Positions 14,090-22,990 of a DNA stretch of 64,000 nt are shown in pieces. Below the pieces are notes generated by a model, which had not been told where the DNA came from, did no database searches, and saw only the letters and a list, made by a program, of their open reading frames with translations. The stretch lies in NCBI RefSeq assembly GCF_040222815.1, contig NZ_JAVKCH010000019.1, forward strand, positions 408,012 to 472,011, read 5' to 3'. A program made the position numbers and the translations under genes. The stretch is from Imperialibacter sp040222815 (lineage in GTDB: Bacteria; Bacteroidota; Bacteroidia; Cytophagales; Cyclobacteriaceae). Position 1 is the first letter of the stretch. Each line of letters begins with the position of its first letter.

Positions 14090-15064
14090 TTGATCACACT
14101 TATACAATACAACGACCCGGGCTACACCACGAGAGACGGGCTTAGTCCCGCCGAAGCTTCAAAGCTTTTGAAGCCCAACCACATCAACTGGTTTGATGTG
14201 GAAATCACCAACAAGATCCTGGTAGAAGACACCGCTCAGTTCTTTGGCATTCACCACCTGATGGCCGAAGATATTCAAAACCTGGAACAGCTGCCTAAGT
14301 TCGAGGTGTTTGATAAGTACCTTTTCTTTACTTTGAAAATGCTGGTGTTTAACCCTGAGACCAATAAAATAACCCAGGAGCACCTCAGCATTGTGATGGG
14401 CGAGGACCTCATCATCACCTTTCAGGAAGGATTGCCAGGCGACGTGTTTGATGAGCTAAGGAACCGCATAGCACTGGCCAAGGGGCGAATCAGAAAGTAC
14501 GGTGCCGACTACCTGTTTTACAACATCATCGACTCTGTGGTGGACAACTATATGACCATTATGGAGCGGTTGCGAGACAAAATAGAGAAGCTGGAAGCTG
14601 AAATTATCAAAGATCCTTCTTTCCATGTGGTGGAGGAGATCATGGAAATCAAAAAGGAGATCAACACGCTGAGGAAATATACCTTGCCGCTGCGGGACGC
14701 ACTCAATAAGATGAGGGTGGAGGGCTCCCACTTTATCCAGAAGACTTCGGTGAATTATTTTCAGGACGTCGCCGACCACATTCACTACCTCATCAGCTCT
14801 TTTGAAACCTCCCGTGAAATGCTGAAAGACATCATGGATCTGCATTTGTCTAACCTCAGCAACGACATGAACAAGGTGATGAAAACCCTGACGGTGGTGG
14901 CTGCTATTTTTATTCCGCTCACCTTTATCGCCGGGGTATACGGCATGAATTTTAAATACATGCCTGAGCTTGATTCGCCCTATGGCTACCCAATGCTGTG
15001 GACTTTTATGATTGTGAGCAGCGTGGTGATGGTGGTGTACATGAAACACAAAAAGTGGTTGTAA
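14090..15064 (+). CDS. corA: CorA-family Mg2+/Co2+ transporter
   Basis: A 324-residue inner-membrane protein. The soluble N-terminal alpha/beta and long-helix part is followed by two C-terminal transmembrane helices (about 265-285 and 300-318). The family signature YGMNF lies at the end of the first helix. The protein would form a pentameric divalent-cation channel. No ATG precedes the conserved region in frame: a stop lies nine codons upstream, so translation must begin at the TTG at 14090 or a weaker codon. The C-terminal KHKKWL matches the usual basic end. Function is well supported by family; exact ion preference is not. Confidence 0.93.
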   Translation: MITLIQYNDPGYTTRDGLSPAEASKLLKPNHINWFDVEITNKILVEDTAQFFGIHHLMAEDIQNLEQLPKFEVFDKYLFFTLKMLVFNPETNKITQEHLSIVMGEDLIITFQEGLPGDVFDELRNRIALAKGRIRKYGADYLFYNIIDSVVDNYMTIMERLRDKIEKLEAEIIKDPSFHVVEEIMEIKKEINTLRKYTLPLRDALNKMRVEGSHFIQKTSVNYFQDVADHIHYLISSFETSREMLKDIMDLHLSNLSNDMNKVMKTLTVVAAIFIPLTFIAGVYGMNFKYMPELDSPYGYPMLWTFMIVSSVVMVVYMKHKKWL

Positions 15065-15091
15065 AGCGATCTATTTTAGTATCTTGAGGCC

Positions 15092-15637
15092 ATGCAATTT
15101 TTCAAAATTCTCTCCCTGGCGCTAGCGCTGTCTGTTTTTGGTTGCAAACGCCCAGCGGCAAAACAATCAAATGCCGTTGTGGTTACCGGCACAGTATTCG
15201 AAACGCAGTCATATTGCGGAGGAGCTGCGCCCAGCGAGGATAGGTTGGCCCAAATGAAAATACCAAAACCACTTGCCGGGAAAGTAATCTACCTGAAGTC
15301 CGGAAAGGTCAACAACCCGGAGGCACCAGTGGTGGCTGAGGTGACAGCGGACGAAAGAGGGGAGTTTTCGGTTAGCCTGGAACCAGGGTTTTATGTAATG
15401 GTAGATGAGAAGAGAGTGGACAAAGCCTCGTACAACTACATGATGTCCAATTTTGCTGAGAAGACAGAGAATTATACCGCTGTCGACAAGGGCTGCCTGG
15501 ATAAGTGGGTGGCAGAAGCCAACCTGGTGTTTGAGGTGCTGGCGGAGGCCAATGAGCCACTGAATGTTACTTTTCACAAACCGTGTTCGTGGAACTCCTT
15601 CCCCTGCGTTACCTTTATTGGTGAGCGACCCCGCTAG
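15092..15637 (+). CDS. Lipoprotein of unknown function
   Basis: A 181-residue protein with signal peptide and lipobox (LSVFGC, Cys18). The mature part has an N-terminal beta-rich portion reminiscent of a carboxypeptidase-regulatory/SpaA-like sandwich (VVVTGTVFETQ..., RGEFSVSLEPGFYVMV), with several cysteines (Cys42, Cys136, Cys165, Cys171 by count) that could form disulfides. It starts 27 bases after corA and may be cotranscribed. Its 3' end overlaps the convergent hydroxylase gene by 23 bases. Confidence 0.65.
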   Translation: MQFFKILSLALALSVFGCKRPAAKQSNAVVVTGTVFETQSYCGGAAPSEDRLAQMKIPKPLAGKVIYLKSGKVNNPEAPVVAEVTADERGEFSVSLEPGFYVMVDEKRVDKASYNYMMSNFAEKTENYTAVDKGCLDKWVAEANLVFEVLAEANEPLNVTFHKPCSWNSFPCVTFIGERPR

Positions 15638-16430
15638 TTTTTCCTGACGTTTTTTCTCTGAAAAGCCTTTCGTATTTCCCGCTTTCGGTGTTCATCCATT
15701 TGTCCCAAAAAGTGAAGTACAATCCATAGTTGGTGTTGAACTCCGAATGGTGCAGGCTGTGATGGGTAGCGCCAATCAGCCATTTGCCCAGCCAATGCTC
15801 ATCAAAATTCTCGGGAAAAATCTCAATATCAAGGTGGTTCACAACTGCGCTCACCGTCATGATCACTAACATGGCAAGGATGACATAAATGTGCATGGGC
15901 AGAAACCACACAATCAGCGGCACAATAATGGCCTGTAGCAGACTTTCCCACGGATGAAAAGAAAAGGCAGTCCACGGAGAGGAAATCAGGCTTTCGTGAT
16001 GCGTTTTGTGAACGGCTTTGAACAGCCCGGGCAGGTGCATAAGCCGGTGCGCCCAGTAGTAGTAGGTTTCATGTACAAACAGGGCGATGACCAAACTAAC
16101 TGGCAAATACCAATAACCGTAGGTCGACAGCTCAGTGTAAATGGTAGTTTTCCCTGCTTGCCATGCCCACAGCATTCCCACACCTGAGAGAGCAAAGATG
16201 AAGGAGGTAAGGGCTGAGTAAAAGATTTCTTTTTTGAACTGACCTTTCTTCCAGGTGCCAGTGGATATTTTTCTGGTGGCAAACTTCTGCCCACCCAATC
16301 GGTAGAAGACTCCAAAAAAGATAGCAGAGACGATCACATAGCGGATAAAAACGATCAGGAATAATAATAGAGTGAAGCCTATTACCTCGTTGGGTTGGCT
16401 AAAGTCGATGATTTCAAGTCGTTCGTCCAT
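15615..16430 (-). CDS. Sterol desaturase / fatty acid hydroxylase family protein
   Basis: A 271-residue integral membrane di-iron enzyme. The histidine clusters of the family are present: HETYYYWAHRLMH, HKTHHES and HHSLHHSEF, embedded between four or more hydrophobic helices. Family members oxygenate or desaturate lipid acyl chains or carotenoid/sterol-like substrates; in this phylum the substrate might be a carotenoid or a sphingolipid. The gene converges on the lipoprotein at 15092 and overlaps it tail to tail. Family certain, substrate unknown. Confidence 0.88.
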   Translation of the reverse strand: MDERLEIIDFSQPNEVIGFTLLLFLIVFIRYVIVSAIFFGVFYRLGGQKFATRKISTGTWKKGQFKKEIFYSALTSFIFALSGVGMLWAWQAGKTTIYTELSTYGYWYLPVSLVIALFVHETYYYWAHRLMHLPGLFKAVHKTHHESLISSPWTAFSFHPWESLLQAIIVPLIVWFLPMHIYVILAMLVIMTVSAVVNHLDIEIFPENFDEHWLGKWLIGATHHSLHHSEFNTNYGLYFTFWDKWMNTESGKYERLFREKTSGKTSGVAHQ

Positions 16431-16516
16431 TGGAAGAAATACTGTTTGTCTGCTGCAAGACTATAACTACTTAACTAAATTTGACCCGGAACGTTTCCGT
16501 TAAGAAAGAAAAAAGA

Positions 16517-17284
16517 ATGTCAAGAAACATACTAACCGTCAGCCTGATCATCACATTATATGTCACCTCATGTTCCACCAAAGTTGAGCAAGCGCAGTCC
16601 AACGCCGATCCAAAGGCCCAGGAGGTCGTGGACAATGCTATCGCAAAGCATGGAGGTACTGCCTATGAATCTGTTGCAGTTGGTTTCGACTTTCGGGAAA
16701 AGCACTATACAGTAGAACGATTTCCTGACCGGTATGTCTACACCCGGTCGTGGCAGGACTCCATTGGCTATGTGGAAGATATTCTCGTCAACAGCACACA
16801 GCTTACCCGCACGGTAGATGGCGACACGGTGGAGCTTACCGACGAGTGGGCGTTCAAATATGCCAACTCGGTAAACTCAGTACTCTATTTCGCTCTTCTT
16901 CCCTACGGCCTCAACGACGCCGCAGTGATAAAAAAATATCTTGGAGAGGTGGCTATCAAAGGCAAGTCTTACCACAAAGTGCAGATCACTTTCCAGCAGG
17001 AGGGTGGCGGAAAGGACTTCGAAGATGTCTTCATTTACTGGTTCGACAAGGACACCTATCAGCTGGATTATCTGGCTTACTACTACAATACCGACGAAAC
17101 CGGCATCCGCTTCCGGGAGGCGTATAATCGCCAGACGGTCGACGGCATTCTTTTCCAGGATTACATCAATTACGCACCGATTGATTCAACAATTACTGTT
17201 CACCAAACGGACGACCAGCTTGAAAAGGGCTTGCTTAAAGAGCTGTCCAGGATAGAGAATGAGAAGCTGGAGAGTTTGAAGTGA
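16517..17284 (+). CDS. DUF6503-like lipoprotein
   Basis: A 255-residue protein from the ATG at 16517. An in-frame TTG at 16481 would add twelve charged residues before the signal peptide. The lipobox is YVTSC, placing the mature Cys at about residue 19. The mature part starts with KAQEVVDNAIAKHGG and continues with long antiparallel strands (KHYTVERFPDRYVYTRSW..., YWFDKDTYQLDYLAYYY), resembling the LolA/outer-membrane-lipoprotein-sorting-like fold of Bacteroidota DUF6503 proteins. Likely binds a hydrophobic ligand in the periplasm, by analogy only. It stands alone, followed by a long hairpin. Confidence 0.7.
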   Translation: MSRNILTVSLIITLYVTSCSTKVEQAQSNADPKAQEVVDNAIAKHGGTAYESVAVGFDFREKHYTVERFPDRYVYTRSWQDSIGYVEDILVNSTQLTRTVDGDTVELTDEWAFKYANSVNSVLYFALLPYGLNDAAVIKKYLGEVAIKGKSYHKVQITFQQEGGGKDFEDVFIYWFDKDTYQLDYLAYYYNTDETGIRFREAYNRQTVDGILFQDYINYAPIDSTITVHQTDDQLEKGLLKELSRIENEKLESLK

Positions 17285-17292
17285 TGGTGAAT

Positions 17293-17339
17293 GCTTTTTT
17301 AATAGCCCAGGGTTTAAACCCCGGGCTATTAGAAAAAGC
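17293..17339. other. Long near-perfect hairpin between convergent genes
   Basis: GCTTTTTT-AATAGCCCAGGGTTT (17293-17315) pairs with AAACCCCGGGCTATT-AGAAAAAGC (17316-17339), with one internal mismatch and a small bulge. It lies between the stop of the DUF6503-like gene (+) and the stop of the AGE-family gene (-). The T-run is on the 5' arm and the A-run on the 3' arm for both directions. It is therefore not a classic U-tailed terminator, though it may still block read-through in both directions. Confidence 0.55.
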
Positions 17340-17351
17340 GCCCGTTTGATC

Positions 17352-18728
17352 TCAATGCTGCGTTGATTCCAGCAGATTCTTCCCCCTCAACATATCCACC
17401 GAATTCGACATGCCTCTGAAGTTATGATAGGCAGATTTCCAGATATTGCCTTTGCCCCGTGGTTTCATGTCGGGCTGCTTGTCGAGGCCACCAGAATACC
17501 AGCCACCATTTTCATGATCGATCAGGTAGGTGTCAACGTATGACCACAATAGCTTGAATTTTTCATAGTACTGGTGCTCATCTTCGGGAAATAGCTGCGA
17601 CATCATGAGCAGCGCATTGAGGCCTTCTGCCTGAGCCCACCAGTTTTTGGTGTCCCTGATAATGCGGAAGCCGTCATTGAAGTAGTAGCCTTCGTCGTAA
17701 AAGCCGCCGACCTCGTTGTCCCAGCCAATGCTCAGCGCATGATCGACCATGGTTTTAGCCATGGCCAGGGTTTTTGGATCGTCGTGCACGCCCAGCACAT
17801 GTTCTGCTTCCAGCATCAGGAAGGCTGTTTCCACATCGTGACCAAACGAAACATGGTCGAGGTTGTGATGGCGAAGGATTACCTCTTCCGTAGAATCCGT
17901 GAAAGAAACGGGCTGCCAGTCAGGCGTGAGGAATAGCACCAGATAGCCTTTGGGGTTGGTGATGGTGTCCCTGATTAGATAAAGCAATTCAGCCAGTCGT
18001 TCCTTTACCAACGGGTCGGGCCATACCTGGTAGAGCTCCGTCATAGCCTCCAGCAGGTGGATGCTGCTGTTCTGGTCTTTGTAGCCCAGGTCAGAGGTGG
18101 AGGGGATGGTGTCGGGTCGAACCACCGGCGTTCCATCACGCTCCAGATGCTGGAAGTAGCCAAGCTTGTCGGGGTCGTGGCTGTGCTCTTCAAGCCAGTA
18201 GAAAGCTTTCTTCGCCAGCTCCAGGCCTTCTTCGTCTTTGGTGGCCATATAGTAGGCGGCCAGGCCGTAGATGCCAAATGCATTGCCATAGGCCGTTTTG
18301 TCCATGGTTTTGGGGTTGCCCTGCTTGTCTACCAGCTGGTAGAAACCGCCCATTTCTTTGTCCCACATCTTGTCACGGAGAAATTTGAAACCATGCTCGG
18401 CGCCTGTTTTATAATAGGCTTTCTCAGGGTAGCGCTGAAAAGCCTTGGCATTGGTCCATACATGGCGGGCCTGCGTTACAATCATTTTGTCCTGATTTTC
18501 TCCGGGCTTAAAATCATAGGTAAGGCTACTCAAGAACCCGCCATCTTCGTTGTCGACATCCATGGGGTACCATTTGTCGAGCAGCTCGGTAGTGAGCGAC
18601 TTCTCCATTGCATCAGCAATTTCAAGTTTTTCTTTTTGGATAGGGTCAGGGGAAGAACAGGAATACACGCATAGGAGCCATACAAATGGAGCGAACAGCG
18701 CTTTGGGAAGATGGAATTTCATTTTCAT
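17352..18728 (-). CDS. AGE-family epimerase/isomerase lipoprotein
   Basis: A 458-residue protein from the ATG at 18728; longer in-frame starts at 18800 and 18779 lack a sensible signal peptide. The N-terminus is a signal peptide with probable lipobox (CVYSC, Cys24; the Tyr is atypical). The rest is an (alpha/alpha)6 barrel of the N-acylglucosamine 2-epimerase/cellobiose 2-epimerase family, with the hallmark HHNLDHVSFGHDVETAFL and a C-terminal tail with WKSAYHNFRG. It would epimerise or isomerise sugars, here probably outside the cytoplasm. It faces the lgt side without close operon partners. Family sure; substrate not. Confidence 0.85.
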   Translation of the reverse strand: MKMKFHLPKALFAPFVWLLCVYSCSSPDPIQKEKLEIADAMEKSLTTELLDKWYPMDVDNEDGGFLSSLTYDFKPGENQDKMIVTQARHVWTNAKAFQRYPEKAYYKTGAEHGFKFLRDKMWDKEMGGFYQLVDKQGNPKTMDKTAYGNAFGIYGLAAYYMATKDEEGLELAKKAFYWLEEHSHDPDKLGYFQHLERDGTPVVRPDTIPSTSDLGYKDQNSSIHLLEAMTELYQVWPDPLVKERLAELLYLIRDTITNPKGYLVLFLTPDWQPVSFTDSTEEVILRHHNLDHVSFGHDVETAFLMLEAEHVLGVHDDPKTLAMAKTMVDHALSIGWDNEVGGFYDEGYYFNDGFRIIRDTKNWWAQAEGLNALLMMSQLFPEDEHQYYEKFKLLWSYVDTYLIDHENGGWYSGGLDKQPDMKPRGKGNIWKSAYHNFRGMSNSVDMLRGKNLLESTQH

Positions 18729-18863
18729 AGTAGTCAGGGTATTGCTTAGGTAGGTGAATATACTAAGACTATTGCGCATATGTGCGCACCTGAAAAGCAT
18801 TATACACCGCCGGACGATAGTCAGGCGGATCGGAAAATGAGACCTTGGTTCAGGATGAGGATA

Positions 18864-19943
18864 CTAGGCCAGTTTCTTCTTCCTGGTCACGCTCCAAATA
18901 ATTATCAGTCCAGCCAGTATCATTGGGATAGACAATATCTGTCCCATGTTGATAGGTAGTGGATTGTTGAATTCTTCCTGCCACACTTTTACGAATTCGA
19001 TGAGAAAGCGGGACGTAAAGAGCAGCGTCATGAATATGCCGAAAAGGAGTCCTTCAGGCATTTTAGCTCTCTTCTTACTCCAGAGATAGTAGAGGAATAT
19101 GGTGAGAAACACGCAGAAAATGGACTCATAAAGCTGAGCCGGATGCCGTACAATGCCATAGGTGTAGAATTCAGCATAAGTGGTGCCATTGGCTTTGTAG
19201 AGTTCGTATTTCAGACCGTCGCCGGGATTGTGCCAAATGTATTCGCCCAGATAAGCGGAGTTGCCGAGAATGGTAGGCATTTTAGTTTGGTAGAAGCTAT
19301 GGGTTACCTCTTCGTCTACCGGCACTTCGTTGTATTTCACCAGCACGTCGATGGGTGCTCTGCCGGGCACATCGCTGGTGATCTTGGTCGTGCGACTGAT
19401 GTCTATTTCCTCAGACCGCACGATATATTGTTTGAGGAAATCTGCCGCAGGAGTAGCAAACACAACACCGTAATTGGAATCAGTCGGCTCGCCAAGAATT
19501 TCGGAATTGGTAAAGTTGCCGAACCGGATAAAGGCACCTGTTAATGCCGTTACAATGGCCACTCTATCGAGGATCCAATAGTACGACATGCCCTTCATTT
19601 TTCTGGCAAACAGCCACAAGGCGATGAAAATACCGATAGCCCCGCCGTGGCTGGCAAGTCCGCCTTCTCTGATATATAAAATTCTGATGGGGTCACTTAA
19701 ATACTCAATCGGGTCATAAAAGAACACATGGCCCAGTCTGGCACCAACTATCGTCGCCACTACCATGTAAAGGGTAAGCGTATCTACTTCCTTTTCATCC
19801 CGGCCGTCAGCCTTGAACACTTTGTACATCACCTGCTGGCTTACAATGAAGCCGAGTGCGAAAAGCAATCCGTACCAGCGCACATCAAAACTTCCAATAT
19901 TAAAAATTGCGGGATCGGGATTCCAAATAAGGTATGATAGCAT
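18864..19943 (-). CDS. lgt: Prolipoprotein diacylglyceryl transferase
   Basis: A 359-residue polytopic membrane protein that adds diacylglyceryl to the lipobox cysteine of prolipoproteins, which fits the many lipoproteins in this window. Family motifs: GGLASHGGAIG in the third helix region, the Lgt signature GAFIRFGNFTNSEILG, and RHPAQLYE near the C-terminus. Compared with the usual length of roughly 260-300 residues it has an insertion of about 90 residues between the signature and RHPAQLYE. The insertion is rich in charged residues and probably periplasmic. It lies 15 bases downstream of trkH and may be cotranscribed with the Trk genes. Confidence 0.95.
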   Translation of the reverse strand: MLSYLIWNPDPAIFNIGSFDVRWYGLLFALGFIVSQQVMYKVFKADGRDEKEVDTLTLYMVVATIVGARLGHVFFYDPIEYLSDPIRILYIREGGLASHGGAIGIFIALWLFARKMKGMSYYWILDRVAIVTALTGAFIRFGNFTNSEILGEPTDSNYGVVFATPAADFLKQYIVRSEEIDISRTTKITSDVPGRAPIDVLVKYNEVPVDEEVTHSFYQTKMPTILGNSAYLGEYIWHNPGDGLKYELYKANGTTYAEFYTYGIVRHPAQLYESIFCVFLTIFLYYLWSKKRAKMPEGLLFGIFMTLLFTSRFLIEFVKVWQEEFNNPLPINMGQILSIPMILAGLIIIWSVTRKKKLA

Positions 19944-19958
19944 TCTTTTGACGTTGAT

Positions 19959-21419
19959 TTAACTGTGTTTTCTCCAGAAGTAGGGCGTAAATAACATAAG
20001 AACAGTAAACAATTCCAACCTGCCCACAAGCATTAAAAAGGAAAGTATCCACTTAGCAACGACGGGCAGATGAGCGAAATTGTCGACCGGCCCAACGGTA
20101 CCCAAGCCCGGGCCGATATTACCCAGGCAGGTGGCCACAGAGCCAATGGCCGTCATGAAGTCGACGCCGGTGGCGGCAATGACTACCGAGCCAACGCCAA
20201 ACACGCTGATGTAGATCATGATAAAGGCAAGGATATTAAAGGTAATGTCCCTGGTTATAGCCTTTTTATTGAATCGCACCGGAATCACTGCCGACGGGTG
20301 AATCTGCCTTTTTAGCTCAAGCACGCTGTTCTTGAAAAGAATCACATGGCGCACAATTTTCACTCCGCCAGCCGTGGAACCAGCCGAGGCGCCGAAGAAC
20401 ATTAGCACAAAGAAGAGCACGGTGAGAAACGGTGTCCATGAGGTATAGTCCGCTGATACATAGCCAGTGGTTGTCACCACCGACACCACCTGAAAGAGTC
20501 CGTCACGAAAGGATTTTTCAAAAGAGGAATCACTGACAAAATAGATGGTGAGTGCCACCAGGAGCGCATTGAAAGAGCAAAACAGCACGTAGTATTTAAA
20601 CTCTTCGTTGGAAAAAACCTTTTTGAAGTATCCTTTAAAAATAAAGTACGTCATGGTGAAATTGGTACCTGCCAAAAACATGAACACAATGATCACATAC
20701 TGTATAAAAGGTGAAGTGTAGTAGGCGATACTGGCGTTTTTGGTAGAAAATCCACCAGTGGCCATGGTTGTCAGGGCGTGGTTGATAGCATCGTAGAAGG
20801 TCATGCCACCTATCCAAAGCAACACTGTTTCTATGCCGGTAAGTCCGATGTAAATCAGCCAAAGACGTTTGGCAGTTTCCTTGATGCGGGGTTGTAGTTT
20901 GTCGGGAGAAATGCCCGGAGCTTCCGCTACAAATAGCTGCATACCACCGATGCCCAGTATTGGCAACACGGCTACCGCCAGCACAATAATTCCCATGCCA
21001 CCGATCCACTGAGTGAGGCTTCGCCAGAAAAGAATGCCTTTGTGTACCGACTCAATGTCAGTGAGAATGGAGGCGCCTGTGGTAGAGTAGCCCGAGATAG
21101 TTTCAAAGAAGGCATTGGTGAAATTGGGAATGGCACCGCTGAGGATGTAGGGGAGGGAGCCAAAAAGGGACATCAAAAACCAACCAAGTGTTACTATTAG
21201 ATATCCGTCTCGTTTTTTTAGTTCTTTGTCTTTGATCTTTCGGGTCGAAAACCACATCATAAAGCCGGTGCCAAGTGTGATGGCGCTGGCAAGCGAAATT
21301 CCCGGTAGGTCACCCTCGTTGTAAGAAAGGGAAATCGGAATACAGAGTAGCATCAATATCCCATTCATAATGAGCAAAACGCTCAGGATATTCGCCATCA
21401 CCGGTACATTGAATCTCAT
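19959..21419 (-). CDS. trkH: Trk-type potassium uptake membrane subunit
   Basis: A 486-residue protein with four pore-loop repeats, for example SGYSTTGASIL, ATGGFSTKNASI, TTTGYVSADY and ATCLGNIGPGLG, each carrying the selectivity glycine. It starts within the last four bases of trkA. TrkH needs the cytosolic NAD-binding TrkA subunit, which is encoded just upstream. The length matches TrkH/TrkG. Together with trkA and the nearby lgt it forms a leftward housekeeping unit. Confidence 0.95.
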   Translation of the reverse strand: MRFNVPVMANILSVLLIMNGILMLLCIPISLSYNEGDLPGISLASAITLGTGFMMWFSTRKIKDKELKKRDGYLIVTLGWFLMSLFGSLPYILSGAIPNFTNAFFETISGYSTTGASILTDIESVHKGILFWRSLTQWIGGMGIIVLAVAVLPILGIGGMQLFVAEAPGISPDKLQPRIKETAKRLWLIYIGLTGIETVLLWIGGMTFYDAINHALTTMATGGFSTKNASIAYYTSPFIQYVIIVFMFLAGTNFTMTYFIFKGYFKKVFSNEEFKYYVLFCSFNALLVALTIYFVSDSSFEKSFRDGLFQVVSVVTTTGYVSADYTSWTPFLTVLFFVLMFFGASAGSTAGGVKIVRHVILFKNSVLELKRQIHPSAVIPVRFNKKAITRDITFNILAFIMIYISVFGVGSVVIAATGVDFMTAIGSVATCLGNIGPGLGTVGPVDNFAHLPVVAKWILSFLMLVGRLELFTVLMLFTPYFWRKHS

Positions 21420-22756
21420 TTAAAGAAACTTTCTACTTTATGAAGACATTCGGGGCGAATCAAAACGACAACCCGATCTTTTGGCTCGAAACGGAAAGAA
21501 CCTCTCACTGTGTGTCCTCTCCCTCTCCTGATCACGCCACCCACAACGGCAGACTTAGGAAAGTCAAGATTGCGCAATTCATCTGCTAATATCTTGCTTT
21601 CCGGCTTTACTTCAAACTCCAGTATTTCCGCATCCACGCCGTGAATACTCGTTAGGTTGAGCACTTCTCCTTTTCTAATGTACCGGAAAATGAAGTTGGC
21701 AGCGATCAGCTTCTTGTTGATCATCGTATCCACGCCGATATTCTGTGAAAGGTGGATATAATCGATGTTTTCTACCAGGGCAATGGTCTTATTCACGCCG
21801 TGGTTTTTGGCCACAAGGCAAGAAATAATATTGGTTTCTGAGTTTCCTGTTACTGCAATGAAAGCATCCATATCGGTGATGCCTTCTTCCATCAGCAAGT
21901 CGATATCACGTCCGTCGCCATTGATGATCAGGGTGTCGGGTAGCATGTCGGCCAGCTCAAAGCACTTCTCCTTGTCCTGCTCAATCAGCTTGATATTATA
22001 CTTTTTAGAAAGGCGCCTGGCGGTGTTGATGCCTACTTTGGAACCGCCAAGTATCATGATATTCTTGATGTCTGTTCTCTTTTTCCCTGAAAGATCCATC
22101 ACTCTGTCGACGCCGTCGGGTTGAGCAATGAAATAGGCGTGGTCATTGGCCTTGAACGAATTTTCGCCATGAGGGATGATGGTCTCGTTGTTCCTCAAAA
22201 TGGCCACCGTGGTGAAGCTATTGTCGGGGTTGAGGTAAGCGGTTTCGCTGAGCGTTTTTTCAGCCAGCTCCCCATTGTCATCGATCGTGATACCGACCAG
22301 CGAAAGCAGGCCGTTGTCGAAGTCGAATGTGTCGGTGAGGGCTGACTCACGAAGGAGTCGTTTAATTTCTTTTGCGGCTAACGATTCGGGAGAAATGATT
22401 TCGTCAATGCCTATTGTTTTGAGGTCGAGGATATCTTTGCCGAGAAGAAACTCTATGTTGCTGATCCTGGCAACAGTGCGCTTGGCACCGAGGTTTTTGC
22501 CAATAATGCATGTGGCAATATTGGTTTCCTCATTGGAAGTAACCGAAATCAAAAGGTCTGCCTTGCTTATGTTCGCATCCAGTAAAACGCTATAGGATGT
22601 CGAACTTCCCCTGATAGTTGCCACGTCCAAATGGTTGGCAGCATACTTTAGTTTTTCCTGGTCAAGATCAATCAGAATGATATCTTGTTCTTCGTAGGCG
22701 AGCAGCTTTGCTAAGTGAAATCCTACGTCTCCTGCCCCTGCTATTATTATTCTCAT
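21416..22756 (-). CDS. trkA: Trk potassium uptake NAD-binding regulatory subunit
   Basis: A 446-residue cytosolic protein with two RCK (TrkA_N plus TrkA_C) halves. The first half begins with the Rossmann fingerprint GAGDVGFHLAK and has IRGSSTSY in its first domain. The second half restarts with ILGGSKVGINTARRL, and NGDGRD follows. This duplicated architecture is the classic TrkA arrangement. The stop overlaps the start of trkH by four bases. It binds NAD(H) and controls K+ flux. The promoter should lie in the 230 bases between it and the divergent M16 gene. Confidence 0.95.
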   Translation of the reverse strand: MRIIIAGAGDVGFHLAKLLAYEEQDIILIDLDQEKLKYAANHLDVATIRGSSTSYSVLLDANISKADLLISVTSNEETNIATCIIGKNLGAKRTVARISNIEFLLGKDILDLKTIGIDEIISPESLAAKEIKRLLRESALTDTFDFDNGLLSLVGITIDDNGELAEKTLSETAYLNPDNSFTTVAILRNNETIIPHGENSFKANDHAYFIAQPDGVDRVMDLSGKKRTDIKNIMILGGSKVGINTARRLSKKYNIKLIEQDKEKCFELADMLPDTLIINGDGRDIDLLMEEGITDMDAFIAVTGNSETNIISCLVAKNHGVNKTIALVENIDYIHLSQNIGVDTMINKKLIAANFIFRYIRKGEVLNLTSIHGVDAEILEFEVKPESKILADELRNLDFPKSAVVGGVIRRGRGHTVRGSFRFEPKDRVVVLIRPECLHKVESFFK

Positions 22757-22990
22757 TTGATACTCTGATCAAAAAGTGACTGCAAATATAGAAAATAAAC
22801 CATAGCCTGTGTAAAACCTTCAGATTGTTAACACGGCACATTTGAGCCAGAGCGAACTGATCCATACGGGACATTAATTGGCTAATAATAGTTCGGAAAA
22901 TATTATCTTCATGGTTTAACACGTAACAAAAATTACTTTTTTCAGAAGACTCTACACTCAAATACTCATTCATTAACCAAACAAAAATCC

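Noticed and set aside
14456..15049. 197-codon minus-strand frame opposite corA
   Set aside because: His-rich artefact of the reverse complement of corA; corA has full family motifs.
18057..18674. 205-codon plus-strand frame opposite the AGE-family gene
   Set aside because: Antisense shadow of a clear AGE-family barrel.
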